Positions 1 through 8,638 are shown, counted from the stretch's first letter. The stretch is DNA of 64,000 nucleotides from Pectobacterium zantedeschiae (GCF_004137795.1 NZ_NWTM01000001.1:2821760-2885759), one strand, 5' to 3'. Program-made: numbers and translations. Notes: generated by a model from the sequence alone, not told the origin.

Positions 1-540
1 CTCCAAATGTGATTTCACAGTTCCTGCACTAATGTTCAATGTCCGACTAATTTGTTTATTAGAGGCGCCGGATGCAATCAGTTGCAAAACTTCATGCTGT
101 CTTTCACTGAGTTTACCTTTTACGCTGTTATCGACACTCCACCCTTCATAGACCACCCCATCATCTGGCAAGCAGACCATTCCCATAGAGACCGTTTTTA
201 ATGCTTGCGCAATAGAGTCGATAGGCGATGTTTTAAGAATGACACCCATAACATGGTGTTTCAGATAATTATTCAAAACATTCTTTTCAATAACATCAAC
301 CATAATAATCACACTGACACCGACATATTTATCATGCAGAGTTTCAAGAAAAAAACCGTACTCTCCATTTTCTTTATCACAATTAATTAAAATAAAAGCG
401 TTATTCATCCCCTCAAGGCAGGACCATACATCGTCAATTTCCTTTACGCCAACAACATTGACATCGTGAATAAAATCATTCAGTCCAACAGATAAGCCTT
501 GAATGAAAACAGGGGATTTATCAATAATAACAACATTCAC
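1..540 (-). CDS. LuxR/FixJ-type transcriptional regulator with atypical receiver, C-terminus cut by window edge
   Basis: Reading the minus strand from a GTG at 540 gives 180 residues with no stop before the window edge. The start is preceded by GGAGA at a 7-base gap. Residues 1-115 have the layout of a response-regulator receiver, and about 137-180 form a LuxR-type helix-turn-helix (KLSERQHEVL, then SNKQISRTLNIS and GTVKSHLE). The receiver looks non-canonical: the strand that normally ends in the phosphorylated Asp reads FILIN, so Asn53 takes its place, and only one acidic residue (Asp7) remains near the N-terminus. The conserved Lys is kept (VILKTSP, Lys103). It may therefore act without phosphorylation. 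It diverges from the DUF2589/lysozyme module, and control of that module or of the NRPS/PKS cluster is inferred only from position. The last residues of the recognition domain lie outside the window. Confidence 0.85.
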   Translation of the reverse strand, partial: MNVVIIDKSPVFIQGLSVGLNDFIHDVNVVGVKEIDDVWSCLEGMNNAFILINCDKENGEYGFFLETLHDKYVGVSVIIMVDVIEKNVLNNYLKHHVMGVILKTSPIDSIAQALKTVSMGMVCLPDDGVVYEGWSVDNSVKGKLSERQHEVLQLIASGASNKQISRTLNISAGTVKSHLE

Positions 541-967
541 TGTGCAATCTCCATTTATCTTTATTTTAAAATGCCACATTTAAAAATGCCTCTAAGAAGT
601 TTTAGCTTATCTTGAAAGAATGATATCACGCCATTTGGCATATGCCGTTTACCTTATGGACGCTGCTATGCTTATTCGCACATACTGAGATGATATTTTC
701 AGATAAGAAACCATAGAGAAATACTATTATCAATGAAATAGCACCTTAGAATAAACCCTAATGGTGTAATGATTTCATAAATGTATAAAAATTAGCACAA
801 TTGGTTTTTTAATTATGGATAAATGGCCTATGCCACATTACATGATATATCCAACACAATGACTGATACGTTCCATACTCATTATCTGTTAACGTTTTCT
901 CAAATTATCATTTATTTCCTCCAGAGTATTTACGTTTAGCTACTGGAAAATAAAATAAGGAGAGAGC
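541..967. other. AT-rich divergent intergenic region, no gene seen
   Basis: This 427 bp gap separates the LuxR-type gene from the DUF2589 gene and must hold both promoters. It is clearly richer in A and T than the core genome further right. I see no tRNA, no long inverted repeat and no convincing open frame. A ribosome-binding site (AAGGAGAGAGC) immediately precedes the ATG at 968. Confidence 0.5.
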
Positions 968-1561
968 ATGTCATTCAAGAATTGGCTAACGGGGAAAAAT
1001 AAAAAAACAGATAATGCTAATAATACCCAAGAAGAAAACTCTCACTCCACGTCAAACGATCGCGTCACGACATCAAAGGCAATGACATTAGCAGACATTG
1101 CTTGCGGCATGCAGCACGCCGCTACCGCCGCCAACCAATTTATTGCTCATCAATATCAACAAACTCTCGATCCTTTTTTTGATCGTAGTGCTGATGGCGC
1201 GTTAACCCCAAAGACTATTGCAATTCAGCTTGATTCTCGACACCACATAGAACTACCGCTAGTTGCCCTTTCTACACCACGGGGATTGATGCTGGAAAAA
1301 ATGAAAGTGCAAATGACAGTGAGAACCGATGCGGTCAGCAACGATGAAGTCACCTCGTCTTTGGACGGTTATAACATCAGTAATTTTCACGTCAGTATGT
1401 CACCTTCAGGAAAAAACAAAAACGGCAGAAATAGTCAACATATCGATATAGAAATGCAGTTCACGGCGATTGAACCACCAGAAAGCATCATGCGGTTAAT
1501 TGATGAATATACCAATCTCGTTATCCCCCGAATAATCCAAGAGGAAAAGAATAATGGCTAA
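968..1561 (+). CDS. DUF2589-type protein
   Basis: A 197-residue cytoplasmic protein without signal peptide or membrane segment. The first 35 residues are polar (Lys, Asn, Thr, Ser). They are followed by a helix (LADIACGMQHAATAANQF) and a beta-rich part containing IELPLVAL, then a strand (MKVQMTV), and a final helix (ESIMRLIDEYTNLV). The same pattern appears in the protein at 6054-6683, where the middle reads MRIPLIAA and TIDFELEV; that protein is the clearer member of the DUF2589 family, so I assign this one by internal comparison. The function of the family is not established. AAGGAGAGAGC gives a strong start. Its last 8 bases overlap the ATG of the lysozyme gene, so the two are probably translationally coupled, which suggests a joint role. 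Confidence 0.7.
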   Translation: MSFKNWLTGKNKKTDNANNTQEENSHSTSNDRVTTSKAMTLADIACGMQHAATAANQFIAHQYQQTLDPFFDRSADGALTPKTIAIQLDSRHHIELPLVALSTPRGLMLEKMKVQMTVRTDAVSNDEVTSSLDGYNISNFHVSMSPSGKNKNGRNSQHIDIEMQFTAIEPPESIMRLIDEYTNLVIPRIIQEEKNNG

Positions 1562-2015
1562 TATTCCAGAAACGATCAACGACGCAGGTCTTAATCTGAT
1601 TAAGAGTTTTGAAGGATTAAGATTAACAAAGTATCTTGATACAGCTGGTAGGTGGACCATTGGATATGGGCACTTAATTCTATCAAATGAAAACTTTAAT
1701 AATGGCATTACCACACAGGAAGCTGACTTGCTATTACGGCAAGACTTAAAGACGGCGGAAACTGGGGTTCAGCATTGTGTGAAAGTTGATCTCAATGGAA
1801 ATCAATTTGGTGCGTTAACCTCATTTGCCTATAATCTGGGAGTAGAAAATCTAGAGGAGTCGACATTATTACGCCTGCTTAATCAGGGCGACTATGACGC
1901 CGCTGCCGATCAATTCCCACGGTGGGATAAAGATGGTGAACAAATCGTGGAAGGACTCCTACACCGTAGGGAAGCAGAAAAAGCGCTGTTCCTAAAACCC
2001 ATCGCAACAAACTAA
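1554..2015 (+). CDS. phage-type lysozyme (GH24, endolysin-like)
   Basis: This 153-residue protein is a T4/lambdoid-type muramidase that would cleave the glycan strands of peptidoglycan. The catalytic triad is readable: Glu20 in KSFEGLRL, Asp29 in YLDTAGRW and Thr35 in WTIGYGH, with the E-8-D-5-T spacing known from T4 lysozyme. A second family signature follows (GALTSFAYNLG, near residue 90). There is no signal peptide or signal anchor, so export to the cell wall would require a holin or cell lysis; the next gene encodes a candidate. It starts inside the previous gene (8 bp overlap). No phage structural, replication or spanin genes accompany it here, so it looks like a domesticated lysis enzyme rather than part of a prophage. 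Confidence 0.9.
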   Translation: MANIPETINDAGLNLIKSFEGLRLTKYLDTAGRWTIGYGHLILSNENFNNGITTQEADLLLRQDLKTAETGVQHCVKVDLNGNQFGALTSFAYNLGVENLEESTLLRLLNQGDYDAAADQFPRWDKDGEQIVEGLLHRREAEKALFLKPIATN

Positions 2016-2069
2016 CATTTAAAAAGGCCTAGAACTCTACCTCATAGAAACCATCATCACGGATATATT

Positions 2070-2501
2070 ATGGATCTTTCAACATCCCCTATCATCTATG
2101 GCATTTTGCTCAGCGATATGATTGCATCAATTTCAGGACTATTCGGCGGACTCAGTATTTCTTTCTTTTGGAGACCGCAGAAATTGAACAATTATGACAA
2201 ATTTGTCGGTGCATTAATCATTATTATCATCAGTATTTCAGCAGCATTCTCACTGGTAGGTATTATCGCAGAATTACTACACGTTAATATCAACAAAATG
2301 GAGAATGCAATAGGATTAGGTTATCTGATTGGTGCGATTAGCGTAGGACTCGTTACGCTGTTGGCTAATTTCTTCAGCTACCGAGAGAATAACGATATTC
2401 TGGATGTCGCATCGGAAATAAAACAGGCGACAAAGGGCGTTCATTCGATCAATGAGGCTCGGGAAAAAACGTCCGATGACAAAAACGCATCAGACAGCTG
2501 A
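2070..2501 (+). CDS. three-helix membrane protein, holin-like
   Basis: A 143-residue protein with three hydrophobic segments (about residues 9-33, 44-70 and 82-105) and a charged, soluble C-terminal tail of about 38 residues rich in Lys, Glu and Asp. This is the general layout of a class I holin. It lies 54 bp downstream of the lysozyme gene on the same strand. I do not recognise a specific holin family by sequence, so the call rests on topology and on the neighbour. If correct, it would form membrane lesions that let the signal-less lysozyme reach the periplasm. Alternatives are an unrelated small membrane protein or an immunity factor. Confidence 0.5.
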   Translation: MDLSTSPIIYGILLSDMIASISGLFGGLSISFFWRPQKLNNYDKFVGALIIIIISISAAFSLVGIIAELLHVNINKMENAIGLGYLIGAISVGLVTLLANFFSYRENNDILDVASEIKQATKGVHSINEAREKTSDDKNASDS

Positions 2502-2525
2502 TGCCCTATATTCAACAGTCCATAT

Positions 2526-2565
2526 GACAGGAAGGTGCATGACAGCCTTCCTGTCCTCGTTTTCC
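2526..2565 (+). terminator. intrinsic terminator of the DUF2589-lysozyme-membrane protein module
   Basis: GACAGGAAGG (2526-2535) pairs with CCTTCCTGTC (2546-2555) in a 10 bp stem, followed by a short T-rich stretch. A second, shorter hairpin (2597-2603 with 2613-2619) lies nearer the end of the convergent NRPS gene and may serve that one. Confidence 0.6.
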
Positions 2566-2631
2566 CCTTTCCCACTTGCCCAGCCATCCTCAACGAAGGC
2601 GTCTCAGTATGGGACGCCTCGTTTGCATGAG

Positions 2632-5600
2632 CTACAGGTTACTGCATAAGAGAACGGTATTTGGCTGCACCATATCCATGAGAATTTGATGATACTGATG
2701 CGACAGCACGGCGATATCTTCCGCTTTAAACGCCGCTTGCTGATAATTAAAACACAGCGTCAGTGCCTCATCGTCATAAACAGAGAGCGTTAAATCCAGC
2801 CGTGCCTGGCGATTAGCAATGTCCGCAATCCTATATTCAGCATCATTGAGCCTTACAGCTGGCGGCATCGCCGTCAGATAGTTAAAGCTGACTGGAAAAC
2901 GTAGCCGATCAGACCATCCTTTGGCCCGGACATCAGTCATTAACACATCATAGGGCAACGTCTGATTGTCCAAAATGGCATGAACCTTATTCTGACTACG
3001 AGCTAAGAGCGTGTTGAAAGATTCCTGAGCAGGTGAATCATCATAGTAAGTCACCATATTAACGAAACAGCCTATCGTGGTGGCGTTGTCCGTCAACATA
3101 CGGTTCGATACTGGAATACCGATGGGAACATGACGATAGTCTGTTGTTTTGAGCAACAGAGTAAAAGCAGTCAGCATACAGACAAACGGCGTCGTGCGAT
3201 GCTGCTGGGCATAGTGTTTTATCGCCTGCGTTAGCGTATCAGACAAAATGCACCAATAGTTTTCTCCATCCTGGCTTGCACTTAGCGGAAATGCTGTCGC
3301 ATCAGCCCCCGCGGTCAGATAATCCTCCATCTTGTTCAACCAGAACTGGCGCTCTATCGGATAGCATTTATCTTTGATACGCAATTGCTGTTGCCGGTAA
3401 CGCAGATGACGCTCCCCATCGCCTATTTTATAGCTGCGGTCACCCGCGCTATAAGCACGGACATACTCAACAAATTGACTAAAAAACAATCCGATAGCAT
3501 CATGATCGAATACAGTATGATGCACACGCACCAGCAGAATATGCCGTTGCGTCGTCAGCGAAACCAGATGAAAACAGATGAGCGGTGAATGTTCTATATC
3601 CATCTCTGGCGTATTGACCAGTTCCAGCAATTGTCGGTCGCTTAGCGTATTGGCAAACCCACCGGGAGGGAGCGCCGTCAGCCGTTCAATCTGAATAGCC
3701 TCGGTAGGATAATCGCCTTCAAGACACAGTATCCCGTCCAGATCAAAGCGGGTTCTCAGCACCGGATTACCTTCCAGAATACGCCGGATACTCCACTCGA
3801 CAGCAGACTCATCCAGTGTCCCATCTATCGTCAAACGAAAAGCCAACTGATAAACCGAAGGTTCTGGGCTGAGCTGATCCAACGTCAGAAAATAGCGCTG
3901 CTGTGATGATGGAGCACATTCCTCGGTATCCGTTTTACCCCCGTCAAATGTGGGCTCGTCGTCATTAACATAGTAAGGAACGATGAAAGCAAGCAAGTGG
4001 GGAGTCGCGTTGTTGAAAAATAGCGGGTAGTCGATTTCACTAAACAGCCGTTTGCGAATCAGTAGCCTGGCCTTCATCGCCTGGAGTGAATCTCCCCCCA
4101 GATCGAAAAAGTTATCATTGGCTCCGAGTTCACGAAAACCAAGCACTTCCTGCCAGATATCGATCAGTTCCTGCTCCAGCTCATTACCTGCGGTTTTAAC
4201 AGGATATCCTAGCTCAGGGCGCTGCGGGCAAGGCGCCGGAAGTCGGCTAACATCCAGTTTTCCGTTAGGCAATTTCGGCAAGGTTTCCAGCATAATAAAA
4301 TGGGCTGGATGCATCGCTCTCGGCAGCTTGTCTTGCAAGAATCGGCGCAGGTCGTTCGTAGCAAGCGACGGATTGCGACTCACCAGATAGGCCACCAGGC
4401 GCTGGCGTCCGTTTTCCTGAATCGGCCGCACCAGTGCCGTATCGATATCAGCATGCTGACGCAAAACAATCTCAACCTCTTCAGGTTCAATTCGAATACC
4501 ATTAATCTTAATCTGCCGATCGAGACGCCCCAGATATACGATCTCCCCTTCCGGCGTCCTTTTCCCCAGATCGCCGGTGCGATGTCCCCAATAGCGTTTA
4601 TCGCCGCTGACGTGGGTAAAGAAACGCTGTTGAGTGAGTTCATCGCGGTTAATGTAACCACGGGCAACGCCTTCACCGATAGCGCAAATCTCCCCTTCTT
4701 CCCCTTCAGACACGGGGCGCAGACTCTCATCTACGATCAGAATTTCGCTGCCACGCAGTGCCTTACCGAGCGTCACACTTTTGCCTGGTTTTAATTCAGC
4801 GAACGAGCAGTTGGCCGTCGTTTCCGTCGGGCCATAGAGATTAAAAAGCCTGACATTAGGGATCTGCTCGAATGTGCGCTCTTTTAAATCAAAAGAGACG
4901 GGCTCGCCAGAGAGAAAGACCGTTTTGGGCAAAGCCCACGCGTGAGAAGACGATTTCTGGTAGCGCAGTAGCTCATCCCAAACGGTCGGTACGCAGTAAA
5001 TGGCCCCCTCTGGATGCTGTTGATGCCAGCGTAATAAAACCTCGGGTTCATTCAAACTATCGGCAGGCAAAATAAATAGGGTATCGCCGCGTAATAAAGG
5101 CGCATAAAGCTGTGTCACGGCGGCGGCAAAACTGAGTGTCGATGTCAGAGGAAGCGTCGCACACGTCTCCGGCCACACATCTTCGTTAAACCAATTCAGG
5201 TAGTAGCTCAGGTTACGATGCTCAATGGCCACGCCTTTTGGCTTTCCTGTAGAACCGGAAGTGTAAAGAATATAAGCGAGATCGTTTTCGGAAACAGGTG
5301 GTAATGTTGCAGCGGATTCAGCAGGATAATGGATATCCTCTAATACGAGCGTAGAGGAAAAAACCTTATCGATAGCCGTTTTATTTAACATCGAACGTGT
5401 GGAAATAAGTAAAAATGCCGAAGAGTCATCAAGAATCTGAATGATTCTTTCTGACGGATGAAAATGCGAAAGAGGAACATAAGTATGTCCTGCTTTTAAA
5501 ATAGCTAGCAAGACTACGGGCATCATCACACCGGGTTCCAGATAGACAGCAATTCTGCCACGTTTATTATTCGGGTAGCGTGATAACAGATAATCAGCCA

Positions 5601-5730
5601 ACAGGCGTGAGCGTGTTTCTAGTTGTTGATAACTCAACCTATCGCCATTAAATTCCACCGCAGTCTTATTAGGACTTTTCAATGACCATTCAGAGATAAT
5701 TTCAAAGACAGCTTTTCTATTCTTCATCAT
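2632..5730 (-). CDS. non-ribosomal peptide synthetase, A-PCP-C
   Basis: A 1032-residue synthetase. Residues 1-500 are an adenylation domain (core motif YTSGSTGKPKG; later NLYGPTETT and a hinge TGDLGKR). About 512-585 is a carrier domain with the phosphopantetheine site in LGGDSL (Ser548). About 605-1030 is a condensation domain whose active site reads HHTVFDH (His737, His738, Asp742); the usual final Gly of HHxxxDG is His. There is no thioesterase. In the adenylation pocket the segment that normally starts with Asp235 (GrsA numbering) reads SFAAAVTQ, so this Asp is Ala and a standard alpha-amino acid substrate is doubtful. My full pocket reading is AATYFSLANK, by eye. GGAAGGAAA precedes the start. 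It is transcribed away from the rest of the cluster; a final C domain suggests that it passes its acyl or aminoacyl group to a partner. Confidence 0.93.
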   Translation of the reverse strand: MMKNRKAVFEIISEWSLKSPNKTAVEFNGDRLSYQQLETRSRLLADYLLSRYPNNKRGRIAVYLEPGVMMPVVLLAILKAGHTYVPLSHFHPSERIIQILDDSSAFLLISTRSMLNKTAIDKVFSSTLVLEDIHYPAESAATLPPVSENDLAYILYTSGSTGKPKGVAIEHRNLSYYLNWFNEDVWPETCATLPLTSTLSFAAAVTQLYAPLLRGDTLFILPADSLNEPEVLLRWHQQHPEGAIYCVPTVWDELLRYQKSSSHAWALPKTVFLSGEPVSFDLKERTFEQIPNVRLFNLYGPTETTANCSFAELKPGKSVTLGKALRGSEILIVDESLRPVSEGEEGEICAIGEGVARGYINRDELTQQRFFTHVSGDKRYWGHRTGDLGKRTPEGEIVYLGRLDRQIKINGIRIEPEEVEIVLRQHADIDTALVRPIQENGRQRLVAYLVSRNPSLATNDLRRFLQDKLPRAMHPAHFIMLETLPKLPNGKLDVSRLPAPCPQRPELGYPVKTAGNELEQELIDIWQEVLGFRELGANDNFFDLGGDSLQAMKARLLIRKRLFSEIDYPLFFNNATPHLLAFIVPYYVNDDEPTFDGGKTDTEECAPSSQQRYFLTLDQLSPEPSVYQLAFRLTIDGTLDESAVEWSIRRILEGNPVLRTRFDLDGILCLEGDYPTEAIQIERLTALPPGGFANTLSDRQLLELVNTPEMDIEHSPLICFHLVSLTTQRHILLVRVHHTVFDHDAIGLFFSQFVEYVRAYSAGDRSYKIGDGERHLRYRQQQLRIKDKCYPIERQFWLNKMEDYLTAGADATAFPLSASQDGENYWCILSDTLTQAIKHYAQQHRTTPFVCMLTAFTLLLKTTDYRHVPIGIPVSNRMLTDNATTIGCFVNMVTYYDDSPAQESFNTLLARSQNKVHAILDNQTLPYDVLMTDVRAKGWSDRLRFPVSFNYLTAMPPAVRLNDAEYRIADIANRQARLDLTLSVYDDEALTLCFNYQQAAFKAEDIAVLSHQYHQILMDMVQPNTVLLCSNL

Positions 5731-6053
5731 TTTCCTTCCATATTGTAAAAGGATGCTTTTTCGGGAATGGTTCTAACGCGACTTCCGGTATCTCACGCGG
5801 TGAAAAATTAATGCTGTAGAAATGAGAGCATGTAACGATAAGCTCGTCATGTTAGTACCAGAAAGAAACATGAAATAACGCGTATATCTGAGTATGGGTT
5901 TAACAAATAAAAGACATTATTGCCTATATACCAAAAGGACTATGCCAGAATGCGAAAGCCCACCTGCACCCTGACGGGTATTTTTTTTCCTTCCCTTTGC
6001 TATTTTTTATTGACAGTACATCACACCCTATTCGCAGATAATTGGAGGTCCCG
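5731..6053. other. divergent intergenic region between the NRPS and the second DUF2589 gene
   Basis: About 320 bp containing the divergent promoters. A TTGACA-like hexamer lies at 6010-6015, but no well-spaced -10 box follows. A weak hairpin with a long T-run (ACCC-tgac-GGGT, then eight T) lies near 5970-5990 and could attenuate rightward transcription. I see no convincing gene; the short open frame at 5920-6108 lacks a ribosome-binding site and overlaps the next gene. Confidence 0.4.
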
Positions 6054-6683
6054 ATGGATTCACAATTTATCGGTTCGGTTATTAATGCGTTACCGCTGGA
6101 AAATATGATTAGCGGGCCATTACAGGCAATGATTAACGCACAGGTTCAAGCCAGCAAGGCCTATACGGATTTTCTATTATCCGTATGTATTCAGAATAAT
6201 AAAGCCGTCGCCATCCAATTCGATTACGACGAAACACTGATAGACGAAAGTGGTGTAGCAAAAGGCGCGGTGACAAAAACGATGCGCATACCGCTGATTG
6301 CCGCCATTACCCATCCGATTATTTCTATTGAAGAAGGAACAATCGATTTTGAGCTTGAAGTGACACAGAGTGAATCTTCATCCGATGACATCGGAGAAGA
6401 CGGCAATTTGGCGGCTTCACTGGGATGGGGCGCTTTCAAGGTCAAAATGGCAGGCCGGGTGTCACACAAATCGGCGCAGACCCGGACTACGGACACGCGA
6501 GCCAAATACAGCATCCACACGCAGGTAAAACGCCAACCCGCACCTGAGGCGCTCATGCGCGTCATCGATTTTCTGACCGATGCGGCAACCAGACCCAGTA
6601 TTCCCGCTGAAGAAAGTACGCCGCAGACAGCAGAAAGCGCCGCTCCACCAGCGTCTACAGAGCAACAAGAAACATCATCATAA
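6054..6683 (+). CDS. DUF2589 domain protein
   Basis: A 209-residue soluble protein. The start is the ATG at 6054, with GGAGG six bases upstream; a TTG at 6042 is in frame but overlaps that site. The N-terminal helix (GPLQAMINAQVQASKAYTDF), the strand MRIPLIAAI, the segment ISIEEGTIDFELEV and the final helix are typical of DUF2589 proteins. The C-terminal tail after residue 180 is low-complexity (Pro, Ala, Ser, Thr, Glu). It is the second member in this window and lies at the head of the rightward biosynthetic genes, 118 bp before the adenylation gene. Its molecular role is unknown. Having two divergent paralogues beside a lysozyme and a natural-product cluster suggests that the family belongs to the same functional unit. 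Confidence 0.8.
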   Translation: MDSQFIGSVINALPLENMISGPLQAMINAQVQASKAYTDFLLSVCIQNNKAVAIQFDYDETLIDESGVAKGAVTKTMRIPLIAAITHPIISIEEGTIDFELEVTQSESSSDDIGEDGNLAASLGWGAFKVKMAGRVSHKSAQTRTTDTRAKYSIHTQVKRQPAPEALMRVIDFLTDAATRPSIPAEESTPQTAESAAPPASTEQQETSS

Positions 6684-6801
6684 TCAAAGAACACTATTCA
6701 GCGACAACATTACTCAGCGGCATAGTGTATGCGTGCCGTATCTGCATAACGCGTAAAAGGATGCCTGGCGTGATTTCCTGGCATCACCAGAGGATCAGAT
6801 C

Positions 6802-8307
6802 ATGGCATCGGCAAGAGTGCTCCATACCCTATTTGAACAGCAGCGGCATCAAACGCCGGACGCCATCGCTCTGAGAAGCGATACAGAAACGTTGACCTAC
6901 CGGCAATTGGATCTGCGTGCAAATGCAATGGCGCACGATCTGTTGCAGCGGGGCGTAAAGCCGCAGGATGTTGTCGGTATTTATTTGAATAAAAGCCCGA
7001 ATCTTATCGTCAGCCTGCTCGGCGTTTTGAAAACCGGTGCCTGTTATTTACCACTTGATCCGTACTATCCACATGAACGTCTGGATTATATGGTCAATCA
7101 TGCCGATGCGCGTCTGGTCATTACTGACGATGAACACGCGCTGACGCTAGGCCGTCGTAAGATGGTTGATATCAACCAGGTCGATTTGACCTCTCAGCTA
7201 GCGCCAACACTTCCCACGGTTAGCGAAGAACATCTTTGCTATGTGATGTACACCTCCGGCTCCACCGGAACGCCAAAGGGCGTTATGGTCAGCCACCGGA
7301 CGGTGGTCAATTATTTGGCATGGATGCAAAGCGCCTTCGGCCTGCATCACAAAGACGTTGTCCTTAACCAGTCCACATTCAGTTTTGACGTGTCAGTGTG
7401 GGAAATTTTCTGGCCGCTGATCGCTGGCGCAAGCTGTGCCGTCATCACGGAGGACGCCAAGTACGATCCGCTGCTGCTGGCAGAATTTATATACCGTCAT
7501 CAGGTCACCGTCGCACAGTTTGTGCCAACGGCGCTGCGCGTCATTGCTGATGCGGAGGTGCTATCTCGTTGCCCCTCTCTATGCCATATCTTTTCCGGTG
7601 GTGAAGCGCTCGATCAAACTCTGGTCAACGATCTTTCCCAACAATATCTGGGAAAAATCCACAACCTCTACGGCCCCACCGAGGCAACAATATTTGCCTG
7701 TCACTGGCTCTGCCAACCGGGGGCAGAGGAAAAAATTGCTCCAATTGGCAAGCCAATCCCTCATGCCGCCGCTTATGTATTAGATGAAGCACAACAGCCT
7801 GTCGAATTGGGGGAAAGCGGTGAACTTTATCTGGCAGGGGATATTTTGGCAAAGGGCTATCTGCATGCGGAAAAACTGACGCAGGAGCGGTTTGTTGATG
7901 ACCCTTTTAGCCATCAGGTCGGGCAGAAAATGTATAAAACCGGCGACTGGGTTAAGCAGCGCGCCGATGGCGTTCTGGAGTTCATTGGCCGAATAGACAG
8001 CCAGGTTAAATTGCGCGGACACCGTATTGAGTTAGCAGAAATAGAAACTCACTTACAGTCACTGCCGCAAATTAACCATGCCGCCGTTATTCTCGAAAAA
8101 CGCTCAGAAAGCTCAACGCCATCGCTATCGGCATTTTATGTATTACGGCATCAAAAGAGCATCGATATTCAGGAAATAAAAGCGCACCTTGCCAAAGCTC
8201 TGCCTTTTTTTATGGTGCCATCCCATTTCATTGTGCTGGAAAAAATGCCAACGCATCCTAATGGAAAAATTGACAAATCCAAACTGTGTTCCTGCGTAAA
8301 TAACTAA
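6802..8307 (+). CDS. stand-alone NRPS adenylation enzyme
   Basis: A 501-residue acyl-adenylate enzyme that activates an amino acid with ATP and loads it on a carrier protein, most probably the free PCP encoded 10 bp downstream. Motifs in order: LKTGACYLPLDP (A2), MYTSGSTGTPKGV (A3), FSFDVSVWE (A4), NLYGPTEATIF (A5), KTGDW (A7), GRIDSQVKLRGHRIEL (A8) and NGKIDKSKL (A10, catalytic Lys). The pocket Asp235 is present. By eye the pocket code is DVWQFGLIFK, which from memory is nearest to glutamine-type codes; this needs a proper predictor. The length is normal for an A domain with its C-terminal subdomain and nothing else is fused. AGAGGATC precedes the ATG. It would load the starter unit of the line. 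Confidence 0.93.
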   Translation: MASARVLHTLFEQQRHQTPDAIALRSDTETLTYRQLDLRANAMAHDLLQRGVKPQDVVGIYLNKSPNLIVSLLGVLKTGACYLPLDPYYPHERLDYMVNHADARLVITDDEHALTLGRRKMVDINQVDLTSQLAPTLPTVSEEHLCYVMYTSGSTGTPKGVMVSHRTVVNYLAWMQSAFGLHHKDVVLNQSTFSFDVSVWEIFWPLIAGASCAVITEDAKYDPLLLAEFIYRHQVTVAQFVPTALRVIADAEVLSRCPSLCHIFSGGEALDQTLVNDLSQQYLGKIHNLYGPTEATIFACHWLCQPGAEEKIAPIGKPIPHAAAYVLDEAQQPVELGESGELYLAGDILAKGYLHAEKLTQERFVDDPFSHQVGQKMYKTGDWVKQRADGVLEFIGRIDSQVKLRGHRIELAEIETHLQSLPQINHAAVILEKRSESSTPSLSAFYVLRHQKSIDIQEIKAHLAKALPFFMVPSHFIVLEKMPTHPNGKIDKSKLCSCVNN

Positions 8308-8317
8308 TGGTGAAAAA

Positions 8318-8590
8318 ATGTCAAATGACAAAGCAATATTACCTTCAGAGATAGAGAAAAATATTATTTCTATCTGGCGGAGCGTACTTAATAATCCCAA
8401 AGTTTCTATTCAAGAAAATTTTTTCGATGCAGGAGGGAACTCCCTGCTGATGTCCAAAGTTTATCGAGAAATAAAAAACAAAATAGAGTCACCTATCTCT
8501 ATTGTTGATTTATTCCAATACCCAACGGTACAGATGCTAAGCAAACGCATTAGCGAAATACACGCTGGGAAATCAAGTAGCAAGAAGTAA
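8318..8590 (+). CDS. stand-alone peptidyl carrier protein
   Basis: A 90-residue carrier protein. Residues 7-80 form the four-helix carrier fold (IEKNIISIWRSVL at the start, FFDAGGNSLLMSKV in the middle). The Ser in GGNSL, near residue 43, would carry the phosphopantetheine arm. It starts 10 bp after the adenylation gene, so the two form a discrete A plus PCP loading pair. No phosphopantetheinyl transferase gene is in the window, so activation must come from elsewhere in the genome. The tail is rich in Ser and Lys. Confidence 0.92.
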   Translation: MSNDKAILPSEIEKNIISIWRSVLNNPKVSIQENFFDAGGNSLLMSKVYREIKNKIESPISIVDLFQYPTVQMLSKRISEIHAGKSSSKK

Positions 8591-8591
8591 T

Positions 8592-8606
8592 TACGCAAAA
8601 AGCGTA
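8592..8606 (+). other. intercistronic hairpin after the PCP gene
   Basis: TACGC-AAAAA-GCGTA forms a 5 bp stem with an A5 loop directly after the PCP stop codon. No T-tract follows. It belongs to a series of hairpins in the gaps of this cluster (8994-9043, 14604-14639, 18760-18780). Confidence 0.4.
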
Positions 8607-8632
8607 TTCATACTCCAGGGGAATAACCGCCC

Positions 8633-8638
8633 TATAAT
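8633..8638 (+). promoter_or_regulatory. possible -10 box before the small basic protein gene
   Basis: A perfect TATAAT hexamer lies about 50 bp upstream of the ATG at 8689. No good -35 box is seen at the standard distance, so an internal promoter is only a possibility. It would let the small protein and the PKS be expressed apart from the loading pair. Confidence 0.3.

Noticed and set aside
968..2501. Prophage remnant
   Set aside because: Only lysozyme and a holin-like protein are phage-like; no capsid, tail, replication or integrase gene is nearby, and the DUF2589 partners are not typical phage genes.
2452..2649. 65-codon frame after the holin-like gene
   Set aside because: Contains the terminator hairpin of the module and overlaps the end of the NRPS gene.
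5920..6108. 62-codon frame before the second DUF2589 gene
   Set aside because: No ribosome-binding site, overlaps the true gene start, and crosses a T-rich stretch likely to be regulatory.
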